Positions 42,833 through 54,522 of a stretch of 64,000 bases of DNA are shown here, piece by piece. A program made the position numbers and the translations under genes. How positions within the stretch are numbered: the stretch's first letter is position 1; each line of letters starts with the position of its first letter. Origin of the DNA: Novosphingobium aureum. GTDB taxonomy: Bacteria > Pseudomonadota > Alphaproteobacteria > Sphingomonadales > Sphingomonadaceae. The notes beneath the pieces are model-generated. The model searched no databases, was not told the origin of the DNA, and was given only the letters and a program-made list of their open reading frames with translations. The stretch covers positions 1,240,001 through 1,304,000 of the forward strand of contig NZ_JADZGI010000001.1 of NCBI RefSeq assembly GCF_015865035.1. The letters run 5' to 3'.

Positions 42833-45733
42833 TCAATCCTCTCCTTCGCCGCCCGGGGTGACCGGTGCGGGCATAACTTCGACCGGCAGGCCGAGCTCGG
42901 CAAGCTGCGGCTCGACCACCGAGCGGTCGCCCACGATAACCCACGTGACGCCCGCAGGCTGCAGGTACTCGCTCGCCGCCTTGCCGATCGCCGCAGCATC
43001 GGTCGCGCGGTAGGTCGAGGCGAGCGTCTCGTAGTAGGTGTCGGGACGGCCCAGCGTCTGGTTCTTGCGCAAGGCGCCCTCGACCGAGGCATTGGTCTCG
43101 AACTGGTTGGGCAGGCCCCGGATCGCGCCTTCGGTGACGCGCTGGAGTTCCTCGGCCGAGACCGGCTTCTCGGCGGGCAGGGCGGCCATGTCGGCGATGA
43201 GCGCGGCGATCGCGGCCCCGGTCTTGTCCGACTGCACCGGCGCGCGCACGATCAGCTCGCGCGGGCCCTTGTTCTGGGTCACGCCCGAATAGACGCCGTA
43301 GCTCCAGCCCTTGTCCTCGCGGATGTCGGCGTTGAGGCGCGAGAGGAAGCCGCCGCCCAGCACGTCGTTGGCCAGTTCGAGCGGCTCGGTACCCTTGGCG
43401 GTGCCGTCGAGCGCAAGCACGCGACCGGCCATGATCACCGACTGCGGCGAATTGGGGCGGTCGACGAGGATGATCCTTGCCGCAGGCGCCGGGATGGCGG
43501 CGTCGAGACGCTTGACCGGCTTGGGCGTCGAGGGCGCCTTCCACTGGCCGAACGCACCTTCGAGTAGCGGCTTGAGCTGCGCCATGGTGACGTCGCCGAC
43601 CACGGTGATGCGCGCCAGATCGGGGCGCAGCCACTTGGCGTGCGCGGCCTTCATGTCGGCAGGGGTGAGCGCGGCAAGCGACTGCGCATTGCCAAGGCCG
43701 TCAGAAGGCTGGGCATAAGGGTGATCGCCGAAGAGCGCGGCATCGAGCGTGCGGCGCGAGAGCGAATTGGGCGAGGTCAGCGCGGCCTGAAGCTGAGCCA
43801 GCGAGCTTTCGCGCAGGCGCGAGACCTCGGCATCGGCGAAGGCCGGGTGCAGCACGACGTCGGCCATCAGCGAGAGCGAGGGCGCGAGGTTGGCGGTGAG
43901 CGCGGTGAGCGTGACCGAACTGGTGTCGACACCGGCATAGCTCGACACCTTGGCGCCCAGGCGCTCCTGCGCCTCGGCGATGCCGGTCGCATCGAGCGTG
44001 TCGGTGCCCTCGTCGAGCATGTCGAGCATCAGGCGCTGCGTACCCGGCGTGTCGAGCGCATCGGCGGCATAGCCTGCGTCGAAGTCCATGGTGAGCTGGA
44101 CCTTGGGCACCGCGGTGCGGCGCGCGAGCGTGACCGGGATGCCGTTGGACAAGGTCGCGTGCTCGATTGCGGGGAAGGCAAGGTCGCCGATGGTGCCGAC
44201 AGGCGGCGCCGTGCGCTCGGGGGCAGGGGCGAGCGCGGGTGGCGTTGCATGCGGATCGGGCTGCGGCGAGGGGCTGGTCGCCTCGTCGCCCCATCCGCCC
44301 ATCGTCGCGCCGTCTTCGGTGCGCTCGCCCGGGATCACGGCGAGCTTGAACACCGGGCGCGAGAGCCACTTGGTCATGACGCTGCGGATCTTCTCGGGGG
44401 TAAGCGCGGCCATGGCTTCGAGGTCGTGCTTGTACTTGGCCGGATCGCTTGAATAGGCCTCGCCCTCGGCAAGCGTCGCGCCCTTGCCGCCGAAGCCGCC
44501 GACGCGCTCTAGCGCGCCGATCTGGCTGGACAGTGTCGAGACGACCGCGCGGCGCACCTCGTCCTCGCTCGGGCCTTCCTTGAGGTACTTGGCGAGCACC
44601 GCATCGAAGGCGGCCTCGGCCTTGGCGCGCTCGACGCCGGGCTTGACCATCATCGCCATCTCGAGCTGGCTGGCCTCCTCGAATACCTGCGCCGCGGCGG
44701 TGACCCCGACCGCGAGCTGCGCGCCGCGCACCAGCGCATTGTCGAGCCGCGAGCTGGCGAGACCGCCGAGAATGTGCATGCCGATCTGCAGCGCGGGCGC
44801 ATCGGCATCGTTGAGGCCGGGGCCGCTCCACGAGCGGGTGAGGCGCATGACGGGGACCTGATCGGTCATGTCGCGCGATATGTCGCGATCGAGCGTGACC
44901 GGGCCGGCCGCGACCGGCTTGACCTCGGGGCCGCGCGGGATCGAGCCGAACCACTTCTGGACCTTGGGCCTGGCGGTCGCCGCGTCGATGTCGCCCGAGA
45001 GCACCATGACCACGTTGTTGGGCCCGTAGTGATCGGTGAACCACTTGCGCACGTCGCTCAGCGTCGCCGCGTCGAGGTCCGCCATCGAGCCGATGGTGGC
45101 GTGGCGATAGGGGTGGCCGACGGGATAGAGATTGTCCGAGACCACGTAGTCGCTCAGGCCGTAGGGCTGGTTGTCGCCCTGCCGCTTCTCGTTCTGGACG
45201 ACGCCGCGCTGCTGGTCGAGCTTCTCCTGGGTCACCGCCGGGAGCAGGTGGCCCATGCGGTCGCTTTCCATGAACAGCGCGAGATCGAGCGCGGCGGTGG
45301 GCACGGTCTCGACGTAATTGGTGCGGTCGTACCAGGTCGAGCCGTTGGTCGGCGTCGAACCTGCCGCCTCGAGCGGGATGTCGAAGTTGGGCACATTGGC
45401 CGAGCCGCCGAAGAACAGGTGCTCGTAGAGGTGCGCAAAGCCGGTCTTGCCGCGCGGCTCGTTCTTCGAGCCGACCTCGTAGTAGAGCGTCACGCCCACG
45501 ATCGGCGCCTTGCGGTCGGTGTGGACGATCGTGGTCAGCCCGTTGTCGAGCTTGAACATCTCGTAGGGGATGTCGACCTGCCTGACGAGCTGCTGCGGCG
45601 TGGCCGCCGGGGCCTTGGCGGTGGCCGCTTCGCTCGCCTCGTCGCGGGCGAGGAGCGGGAGCGGAGCAGCGCTCGTCGAAAGGACGAGAGCAGCGGCGAG
45701 AGCCTTGAGGCTGGGGGTCGTGGCGATGCGCAT
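42833..45733 (-). CDS. M16 family zinc peptidase, two-domain pitrilysin type, secreted
   Basis: A 966-residue exported peptidase with signal peptide (cleavage near PLLARDE). The first M16 unit has the inverted zinc motif HLYEH (H101, E104, H105), with a distal Glu in the WFTDHYGPNNVVMVLSGD region. The second unit (from about residue 530, IPVTLARRTAVPKVQLTMD) lacks HxxEH and serves to close the chamber. This matches fused PqqL/insulinase-like proteases that degrade peptides in the periplasm. It is divergent from the S8 protease gene. Confidence 0.92.
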   Translation of the reverse strand: MRIATTPSLKALAAALVLSTSAAPLPLLARDEASEAATAKAPAATPQQLVRQVDIPYEMFKLDNGLTTIVHTDRKAPIVGVTLYYEVGSKNEPRGKTGFAHLYEHLFFGGSANVPNFDIPLEAAGSTPTNGSTWYDRTNYVETVPTAALDLALFMESDRMGHLLPAVTQEKLDQQRGVVQNEKRQGDNQPYGLSDYVVSDNLYPVGHPYRHATIGSMADLDAATLSDVRKWFTDHYGPNNVVMVLSGDIDAATARPKVQKWFGSIPRGPEVKPVAAGPVTLDRDISRDMTDQVPVMRLTRSWSGPGLNDADAPALQIGMHILGGLASSRLDNALVRGAQLAVGVTAAAQVFEEASQLEMAMMVKPGVERAKAEAAFDAVLAKYLKEGPSEDEVRRAVVSTLSSQIGALERVGGFGGKGATLAEGEAYSSDPAKYKHDLEAMAALTPEKIRSVMTKWLSRPVFKLAVIPGERTEDGATMGGWGDEATSPSPQPDPHATPPALAPAPERTAPPVGTIGDLAFPAIEHATLSNGIPVTLARRTAVPKVQLTMDFDAGYAADALDTPGTQRLMLDMLDEGTDTLDATGIAEAQERLGAKVSSYAGVDTSSVTLTALTANLAPSLSLMADVVLHPAFADAEVSRLRESSLAQLQAALTSPNSLSRRTLDAALFGDHPYAQPSDGLGNAQSLAALTPADMKAAHAKWLRPDLARITVVGDVTMAQLKPLLEGAFGQWKAPSTPKPVKRLDAAIPAPAARIILVDRPNSPQSVIMAGRVLALDGTAKGTEPLELANDVLGGGFLSRLNADIREDKGWSYGVYSGVTQNKGPRELIVRAPVQSDKTGAAIAALIADMAALPAEKPVSAEELQRVTEGAIRGLPNQFETNASVEGALRKNQTLGRPDTYYETLASTYRATDAAAIGKAASEYLQPAGVTWVIVGDRSVVEPQLAELGLPVEVMPAPVTPGGEGED

Positions 45734-46042
45734 TGCATGGGTCTAGCACGTTGATTCCGCTTGGCCAGCGCGACTTTGCGAGCGGTGGGCGCCTTCGCGC
45801 AAGAGGCTGCTGGCAAGGTCCGCTGCGTGCCGGGCTTGGTTAACCGCTGCAGTGCACATATGAACATTGCTGCGCTGCGAAGTAACGATCTTCTGTGTGT
45901 TGCAACTGCAAACGATGCAAACGCGCAACAATGCTTCGTTAACTTTTACATCTCACTCGACCTGCGCAAGAATCGTTCTAAGCTGCTCCTTCGGCGCGCA
46001 CCGGAAGAGGCCCGCGCCCAACAGGGAAAGAGGGACAGCGAC
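45734..46042. other. Divergent promoter region between M16 and S8 peptidase genes
   Basis: This 309-base gap turns AT-rich near 45850-45960 and contains a TGTTGC/GCAACA pair (45898-45903 and 45925-45930), the half-sites discussed for the receptor genes. I see no gene in it. Confidence 0.5.
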
Positions 46043-47167
46043 ATGACCAAGACAGCGAGCAGGATCCTTGCCGGCCTCATCGTCAGCAGTGCGATGGCAA
46101 GCCCCGCGATGGCGCAGAGCAGCGGCGACATCATCCCCGACAGCTACATCTGCGTGTTCAACGCCAAGGCGGTGAACAAGGGCGCGGTGGTCTCGGAGGC
46201 GAAGCGTGCGGCCAATGCCGCCGGCAGGCAGGTCGGGCACGTCTATACCAGCACCATCCGCGGCTTCTCGACGCACATGAACGCCAAGGCGGTGGCGCAG
46301 ATGCAGGCGCGCAATCCCTCGATCAAGTATTGCGAGGCCGACCGCGTGATCGCGCTCGGCCCGGTGCGCATCGCCAAGGGCAAGCCGGGCGGCGGCTCGA
46401 GCGCACCGGCGCAGACCACCCCCTGGGGGATCGACCGGGTCAATGGCGGCGCTGCGGGCAGCTACGCCACCGCGTGGGTGATCGACTCGGGGATCGACGG
46501 CTCGCACCCCGACCTCAACGTCGATGCGAACCGTTCGGCCAGCTTCCTGCCGCGCGACAGCTCGTGGGATGACCAGAACGGCCACGGCACCCATGTCGCG
46601 GGCACGATCGCCGCGCTCGACAATGCGATCGGCGTGATCGGCGTCGCACCCGGCGCTCCGGTGGTGGCGGTGCGCGTGCTTGACCGTCGCGGCAGCGGCT
46701 CCTACTCGGGCGTGATCGCCGGGGTCGACTACGTCGGCGCCAACGGCAAGGCTGGCGACGTCGCCAACATGAGCCTTGGCGGCCCGACCGACACCGCGCT
46801 CAACGAGGCGGTGATCGCCGCGGCCTCGAAGGGCGTGCGCTTCACGCTCGCCGCTGGCAACGAGAGCGACAATGCCGCCAACCACTCGCCCGCGAGCGCC
46901 AACGGCGCCAACGTCTACACCGTCTCGGCCTTCGCCCAGGGCGACACCTGGGCGAGCTTCTCGAACTACGGCAACCCGCCGATCGACTATGCCGAGCCGG
47001 GCGTCTCGATCACCTCGACTTACAAGGACGAAGGCTATGCCACGCTCTCGGGTACCTCGATGGCAGCGCCCCACCTTGCCGGTATCCTGTTGCTGGGCTC
47101 GGTGCGCAGCGGTGGCACGGTGAGCGGCGATCCGGCAGGGCCCGCCGATACCATCGGCATCCACTGA
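46043..47167 (+). CDS. Subtilisin-like serine protease (S8) with I9 inhibitor propeptide
   Basis: This 374-residue exported protease has a signal peptide (cleavage after PAMAQ), an I9 propeptide (about residues 32-105, with a likely disulfide between C37 and C97) and an S8 catalytic domain. The triad is D148 (WVIDSG), H181 (NGHGTHVAGT) and S339 (SGTSMAAP); N273 in AAGNE forms the oxyanion hole. It resembles small subtilases of the proteinase K type. The ATG at 46043 follows AAAGAGGGACAGCGAC. A terminator lies at 47217-47250. Confidence 0.93.
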   Translation: MTKTASRILAGLIVSSAMASPAMAQSSGDIIPDSYICVFNAKAVNKGAVVSEAKRAANAAGRQVGHVYTSTIRGFSTHMNAKAVAQMQARNPSIKYCEADRVIALGPVRIAKGKPGGGSSAPAQTTPWGIDRVNGGAAGSYATAWVIDSGIDGSHPDLNVDANRSASFLPRDSSWDDQNGHGTHVAGTIAALDNAIGVIGVAPGAPVVAVRVLDRRGSGSYSGVIAGVDYVGANGKAGDVANMSLGGPTDTALNEAVIAAASKGVRFTLAAGNESDNAANHSPASANGANVYTVSAFAQGDTWASFSNYGNPPIDYAEPGVSITSTYKDEGYATLSGTSMAAPHLAGILLLGSVRSGGTVSGDPAGPADTIGIH

Positions 47168-47216
47168 TCACGCAGCGATCCTCGCGCGGCAATGGTTGCT
47201 TCGCGAGACGTGCAAG

Positions 47217-47250
47217 ACGGCGCTCCGGACCGGTCCGGGGCGCCGTTTTT
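47217..47250 (+). terminator. Rho-independent terminator after the S8 protease gene
   Basis: ACGGCGC and TCCGGACC pair with GGTCCGG and GGCGCCGT to form a long stem with minor mismatch, followed by TTTTT. Confidence 0.8.
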
Positions 47251-47374
47251 GCGACAATGGCTAACGCGCTTCGTGCCTGCACGGATGAACTTGACCTCGC
47301 GCAATTGATTTGCCGCGATTTGCCCCCAGATTGTCAGCGTTGATTTTGCTGATTCAATTTTGCTGCCGCGACCT

Positions 47375-47428
47375 CTTGTGTTGCAAAAATGCAACACTAT
47401 ATTGGCGGGATCAGGAGGCAAGTTACCC
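47375..47428 (+). promoter_or_regulatory. clpB promoter region with a TTGCA palindrome
   Basis: A CTTGTG element (47375-47380) lies about 16-17 bases before CTATATT (47397-47403), a plausible -35/-10 pair of sigma-32 or sigma-70 type. Between and over them is the perfect palindrome GTGTTGCA-aaaa-TGCAACAC (47378-47397). An AGGAGG ribosome-binding site (47413-47418) precedes ATG 47429. Confidence 0.6.
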
Positions 47429-50008
<2,580 letters not shown>

Positions 50009-50094
50009 GGCTGGAGGGGGCCGGGCGGTCGGACTGCCGCCCGTGCCTCCCGATCCGGCCGCGAGACCGCGCGGCACGCCTCCGCCGGGCGGTC

Positions 50095-50135
50095 GAAAAA
50101 GGGCCCCGGGATCGCTCCCGGGGCCCTTTCTTTTT
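50095..50135. terminator. Bidirectional terminator between clpB and the first TBDR
   Basis: The stem GGGCCCCGGGA-tcgc-TCCCGGGGCCC has an A run on its left and TTCTTTTT on its right, so it can stop transcription from both converging genes. Confidence 0.9.
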
Positions 50136-50157
50136 AGCCCTTTGCAGGCGTTCAGGG

Positions 50158-53100
50158 TCAGTAGTTGACCTTGAAACCGGCGTAGAGATAGCGACCGAAG
50201 GTGTCGTACGGATCGCCGCCCGAGGTACCGAGCAGGCCGAACGGCGGCTTCTTGTCGAAGGCGTTGTCCATGCCGAGGTAGAAGTTCAGACGATCGTCGT
50301 CCGAGTTAAAGTCGACACGGAAGTTGTGGTAGCTCACCGTCGGGTACCACGCGTCCTCGTACATGTCCGGGTTGTCCGGCGGCAGGGTCGTCAGCTCACC
50401 CGGAGTGCAGGTGCCCAGCGAGGTTTCGCCGCTGTTCGGGCACAGACCGGTGTATTCGTTCTGAGCCTCGAACGAACCCTTGGTGGTCTTGCCGATGAGG
50501 CGTGCCTGCCAGGTGAAGGCCACCGGGCCCATGTCGTACTTGACGTTGAGCGAGCCGGCCCACTTGGGATCGCCCAGTTCGCTCAGCTGGCGGTTGGGCA
50601 GGTACGAGTAGGTCGGGTTGGTGTAGTTGTCGAGCGTGAGCACGCGGGTCACGATCGCGTGCAGGCTCAGCGAGTGGCCATTGTCGAAAGCATGGCGGTA
50701 CGACAGGTCGAAGTCGATGCCTTCGGTCTTCTGGCTGGCGTAGTTCACCCCGCCCGAAACCACGGCCGGCTCGACGAAGAGACCGGTGGTCGCGTCGCGG
50801 TTGATGAGCTGGCAGTACTGGTTATCGATGCCGGTCGGGCTGTTGTAGCACAGGTTCAGGATGTTCTGAGCGCTCAGCGAAGCGATCAGGTCGCTGACCT
50901 TGATGTTGTAGTAGTCGACCGAGAGCGCGAGGCCCGGGATCCAGCGCGGCTGGAACACCGCACCGATGGTGAGCGACTTGCCGCGCTCTTCGGTGAGGGT
51001 CGAGTTACCGCCCGAGACGTACGGGGTCGACGAAGTGACCGCGAGGCAGTTGCGGAACGGATCGCCCACGTTGCCCGGCACCGACGAGGTCGAGCAGGCC
51101 GCGACCAGCTCGGGGTTGTAGGAGGTCGGGACGCCGGCCGCCGCACAGTTGGCTGCACGGTTCGGGTTCTGGCCGATGTTCACGCTGTCGCACGGGTCGG
51201 CGAGCTGCGCGAAGTTCTGCGAGAACGGCGAGTACAGGTCGCTCTGCGTCGGGGTACGCACCGAGGTGGCGTAGTTGACGCGGAAGCGCAGGTCCTGGAC
51301 CGGGGCATAGACACCCGAGATGTTGTAGGCCCAGACCGAGCCGACAGCATTGTTGTAGTCGGACACGCGTGCTGCGCCGCCCACGCTGAGCAGTTCGGCG
51401 AAGGGCATGTCGGCCAGGATCGGCACGTTGATTTCGCCGAAGGCTTCCTTGACGGTCATCGCCGGCGGATTGAACGGCTGGATCGCGTTGAGGAAGGTAC
51501 CGCCGCTGGCAGTCAGCGCATCGAACGATTCCGATGCGGTTTCCTTGCGGTATTCCGCACCCAGCGCGAAGGCGACGGGGCCGCCGGGAAGCTCGAACAG
51601 CTTGCCCAAGTCACCCGAGATGCTGCCCGAGGCGATGAACTGCTCCGCCTTGCCGACGCGGTGTGCGGTGGTGTTGACGAAGTCGAGCGCTTCCTGCGAG
51701 GGAGCGCCGTAGCCCAGGACGTTGATCGGAACGCAGCCCGGGGCGTCGTTGGCCGGGTTGGCGTCGGCATTGACGCGGCACACGATGTTGCCCGTTGCGT
51801 CGCGCACGGCGTCGATCGCGAGGTTGAAACCGGCCGGATTGCCGTCGATGTCGAACAGCAACAGGTTGTTGATCGAGTTCATCTTCGTCTCGAGACGACC
51901 GTAGTTGACCGAGAGATCGTACGACCAGGTGTCGAGGAAGTCGCCCTGGACACCGCCGACGATGCGGTAGGTGTCACGCTCGTGCGTTTCGCCGCGACCG
52001 CCGAAGTCGATGTTGAAGCGCGAGAGCGGGAAGGTGCCGGTGGCAACATTGGTGCACAGGCCGTAGCTCTGCAGCGTGCCGAGCGCCTGCGCGTTGAGGA
52101 ACGCGTTGTCGCAGCGCATGGCCGGGCCGCCGACGTAGGTCGGACCGCCGACGAAGAAGCTGGGCTGGCCTTCCTGCAGCGCTTCGATGTGAACGTACTT
52201 GGCCTCGACGTAGGGACGGAAAGCGTCGCTGACGTCGAAGTGGGCAAGCATGTTGATGTTGTAGCGCTCGAGACCGGCAGCAAGCTGGCCGGTGTTGCGC
52301 AGGGTCGAGCCGTTGCCGCCGATCACGTTGCCGGTGTAGGCGCCAAGATAACGGTCGGGGACATCGACGAAGAGGTCGCCGTCGTTGTCGAAGCGCAGGT
52401 ACTGGCCCTGACCCAGGCCGCCGACGGTGCCGCCGTCCGAGATCGAGCCGTTGCGCACGCCGCAGACCCGCTGGTAGTCGGGGGTACCGTCCACGACCGG
52501 GCTGTCATCGATGTAGTTGTACTGGCAGCGGCCCGAGTAGGCGCCGGTCAGGTAGTCGCGGTCGGTGTAGTAGAGTGGGTTCGACTTGGCGTACTCGGCG
52601 GCGATGGCGATGTTGCCACGGCCATCGGCGAAGTTCTTGCCGAAGGTGCCCGAGACGAACAGGTTGCCGCGGTCGCCGCGCGACGAGATGCCGCCCTGGC
52701 CCTTGAGCGAGAGGCCCTCGAAGTCGCGCTTGAGCACGAAGTTGACCACGCCGGCAACGGCGTCCGAACCGTAGATCGCCGAGGAACCGCCGGTGACGAT
52801 GTCGACGCGCTCGAGCAGGTCGACGGGGATCGTGTTGGTGTCGACCAGGTAGTCACCCGGCGAGGAGGTCACGTGGCGGCGGCCGTTGACCAGCACCAGC
52901 GTGCGGCTCGTGCCCAGACCGCGAAGGTCGAGCAGGTTGAGGCCGGCGGTGCCGATGAAGCGGGTCGAGTTGCCCTGCGAGTAGGTGGTGCGCAGCGCGG
53001 GAAGGTCGTTGAGCGCATCGCCCAGCGAGACGTCACCGACCGAGGTGATTTCCTCGGAGGTGATCGCGGTGACCGGCACCGGTGAATCGAGGTTCGGGCG

Positions 53101-53271
53101 CGAGATGCGCGAACCGGTCACGACGATGCTGCCGCCAAGGTCGGTGGCTTCGTCGGTCGGTGCGGCAATGTCGTCGGCGTCCTGCGCGAATGCGCTACCG
53201 GGCGCGACCAGCCCGGCGATGGTCAGACAGGTCGCGCCGTAGAGCGCGGCCTTGTGGAGTGATGTTCTCAC
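50158..53271 (-). CDS. TonB-dependent receptor 1 (outer membrane)
   Basis: A 1037-residue receptor with signal peptide (MRTSLHKAALYGATCLTIAG and cleavage near GSAFAQ), a plug domain (about 45-170, IVVTGSRISRPNLDSPVPVT and then VDIVTGGSSAIYGSDAVAGV) and a 22-strand barrel ending in FKVNY with a terminal aromatic residue. Several Cys pairs in the loops (e.g. CQYNY, VCGV) are typical of oligopeptide- or saccharide-type sphingomonad receptors. It should import a nutrient with TonB/ExbBD energy; the substrate is unknown. Translation starts at GTG 53271. It has no N-terminal sigma-signalling domain. Confidence 0.93.
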   Translation of the reverse strand: MRTSLHKAALYGATCLTIAGLVAPGSAFAQDADDIAAPTDEATDLGGSIVVTGSRISRPNLDSPVPVTAITSEEITSVGDVSLGDALNDLPALRTTYSQGNSTRFIGTAGLNLLDLRGLGTSRTLVLVNGRRHVTSSPGDYLVDTNTIPVDLLERVDIVTGGSSAIYGSDAVAGVVNFVLKRDFEGLSLKGQGGISSRGDRGNLFVSGTFGKNFADGRGNIAIAAEYAKSNPLYYTDRDYLTGAYSGRCQYNYIDDSPVVDGTPDYQRVCGVRNGSISDGGTVGGLGQGQYLRFDNDGDLFVDVPDRYLGAYTGNVIGGNGSTLRNTGQLAAGLERYNINMLAHFDVSDAFRPYVEAKYVHIEALQEGQPSFFVGGPTYVGGPAMRCDNAFLNAQALGTLQSYGLCTNVATGTFPLSRFNIDFGGRGETHERDTYRIVGGVQGDFLDTWSYDLSVNYGRLETKMNSINNLLLFDIDGNPAGFNLAIDAVRDATGNIVCRVNADANPANDAPGCVPINVLGYGAPSQEALDFVNTTAHRVGKAEQFIASGSISGDLGKLFELPGGPVAFALGAEYRKETASESFDALTASGGTFLNAIQPFNPPAMTVKEAFGEINVPILADMPFAELLSVGGAARVSDYNNAVGSVWAYNISGVYAPVQDLRFRVNYATSVRTPTQSDLYSPFSQNFAQLADPCDSVNIGQNPNRAANCAAAGVPTSYNPELVAACSTSSVPGNVGDPFRNCLAVTSSTPYVSGGNSTLTEERGKSLTIGAVFQPRWIPGLALSVDYYNIKVSDLIASLSAQNILNLCYNSPTGIDNQYCQLINRDATTGLFVEPAVVSGGVNYASQKTEGIDFDLSYRHAFDNGHSLSLHAIVTRVLTLDNYTNPTYSYLPNRQLSELGDPKWAGSLNVKYDMGPVAFTWQARLIGKTTKGSFEAQNEYTGLCPNSGETSLGTCTPGELTTLPPDNPDMYEDAWYPTVSYHNFRVDFNSDDDRLNFYLGMDNAFDKKPPFGLLGTSGGDPYDTFGRYLYAGFKVNY

Positions 53272-53800
53272 TGGATGTGTCCCCTGTGTGGCATGCCTTC
53301 CCGCAGGCTGTGACCCGGAAGCGGAAAGACAAGTTCTTCACGCCGGACAGGCATTTGCATGCACGGCCGACGATGGGGGGATTGATGCCGATGGGGGCGT
53401 TGGCATCAATAGAATTTGAGCGATGTTTCAGCTTTGTTGCAGTTGCTGTGATCAATCTGCAACAATCGTGCTTCCGTGAGTATTTCTGATTTGTAAGCAT
53501 GCGATCATTGTTACACACTTGCGCAACGAATTTCTGCACATAAAATCGTATTCATTGCACAGATATGATCAAAGAAGGCGTGGCTTGGGAATTTAATTAC
53601 GAAACGCTGAAACCTAGTGTTTTAACTAGGGTAGTTTGGTCTCAAGCAGGCAACAGGTCATCGCCGCGGCTGCACGCCCATCGCGATGTCGGCGCGATCA
53701 GCCAGCGTTCGTCAAAAGTGCCGAATCGGTCTGCCTTGCGGCGCGTGCGGACGCAACAGGCCACCTGTTGCAAGGCAGGTCCCCCCGTAATGGGAGAGGC
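53272..53800. promoter_or_regulatory. Upstream region of receptor 1, with paired GCAACA palindromes
   Basis: This 529-base AT-rich gap has no credible gene. It contains the perfect inverted repeat TTGTTGCAG (53434-53442) and CTGCAACAA (53457-53465), a CCTAGT/ACTAGG palindrome (53613-53630), and GCAACAGG-cca-CCTGTTGC (53753-53771), which could also be a hairpin ending the next minus-strand gene. The first pair is placed to regulate receptor 1. Confidence 0.6.
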
Positions 53801-54346
53801 TCAGTTCACGCGGCGGGCCTTGATGCCCATCTGGCCGTTGATGCGCATCCAGTAAGTGCCGAGGGCGGCCTTCTCGAACTCGACCTTCTGTCCGACCTTG
53901 GGCGGATTGAGGCCGCGCCGCTTGGTCGTGCTTTCCCACACGGCGTTGCCCTCTGCGATGGTCACCTGCCAGTGCCCGCGCGGCAGCGAGCGCACCGCGG
54001 TGATGGTCGAGTTCAGCTTGTCGAGGTCTTCGGGTTGTTCGTCCTGAACGGGCTTGAACAGCGAGACTTCGGGGACCGCGTAGCCGTACAGCGACTTGCG
54101 GATGGTCTGGGCTTCCTCGCGGTCCACGACCTTGACCGCGCCTTCCTCGGCGGCGGCGATCAGTTGCTCGCTCTCGCGGTCGAAGCAGGCGAGGCGGGTG
54201 GCGTCGTCTGCGATCGACCGGCAGGCCGCGATCCTGTCGAGCGAGCCGGAACGGCCGCTGGCCCCGGTGTCCTGGGCCATTGCCACGCCGGGGACCAGTA
54301 GGCTGGCAGCGGCCAGCGCCGCTAACACGGAGACCTTGCGGCGCAT
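53801..54346 (-). CDS. Secreted hypothetical protein with paired cysteines
   Basis: A 181-residue exported protein (signal peptide, cleavage near VAMAQ) with CRSIADDATRLACFDRE close to the mature start. The C-x-I-DD-x-RLACFD pattern occurs in T6SS TagO-like and other periplasmic proteins and suggests a disulfide. The second half (GHWQVTIAEGNAVWESTT, then KVEFEKAALGTYWMRING) looks beta-rich. No T6SS gene is near, so no specific role is assigned. It lies between receptor 1 and the oxygenases on the minus strand. Confidence 0.65.
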   Translation of the reverse strand: MRRKVSVLAALAAASLLVPGVAMAQDTGASGRSGSLDRIAACRSIADDATRLACFDRESEQLIAAAEEGAVKVVDREEAQTIRKSLYGYAVPEVSLFKPVQDEQPEDLDKLNSTITAVRSLPRGHWQVTIAEGNAVWESTTKRRGLNPPKVGQKVEFEKAALGTYWMRINGQMGIKARRVN

Positions 54347-54522
54347 GACCAGCAGCCTCGGCTCGCGCTGTGCATGTGCGGTGGAGGCAAGGTGCAGCGC
54401 GGGGCGGTCGGTCATGGTGGCAGATCCTGTCGGGAGAGGGGTATGGGCTGGGAGTGCAGGAGCGCGCGCAATGCGTCAAGCGCGCGGAAAGGCAGATGCG
54501 CGAAGGGCTGGAGGCTGACGGC

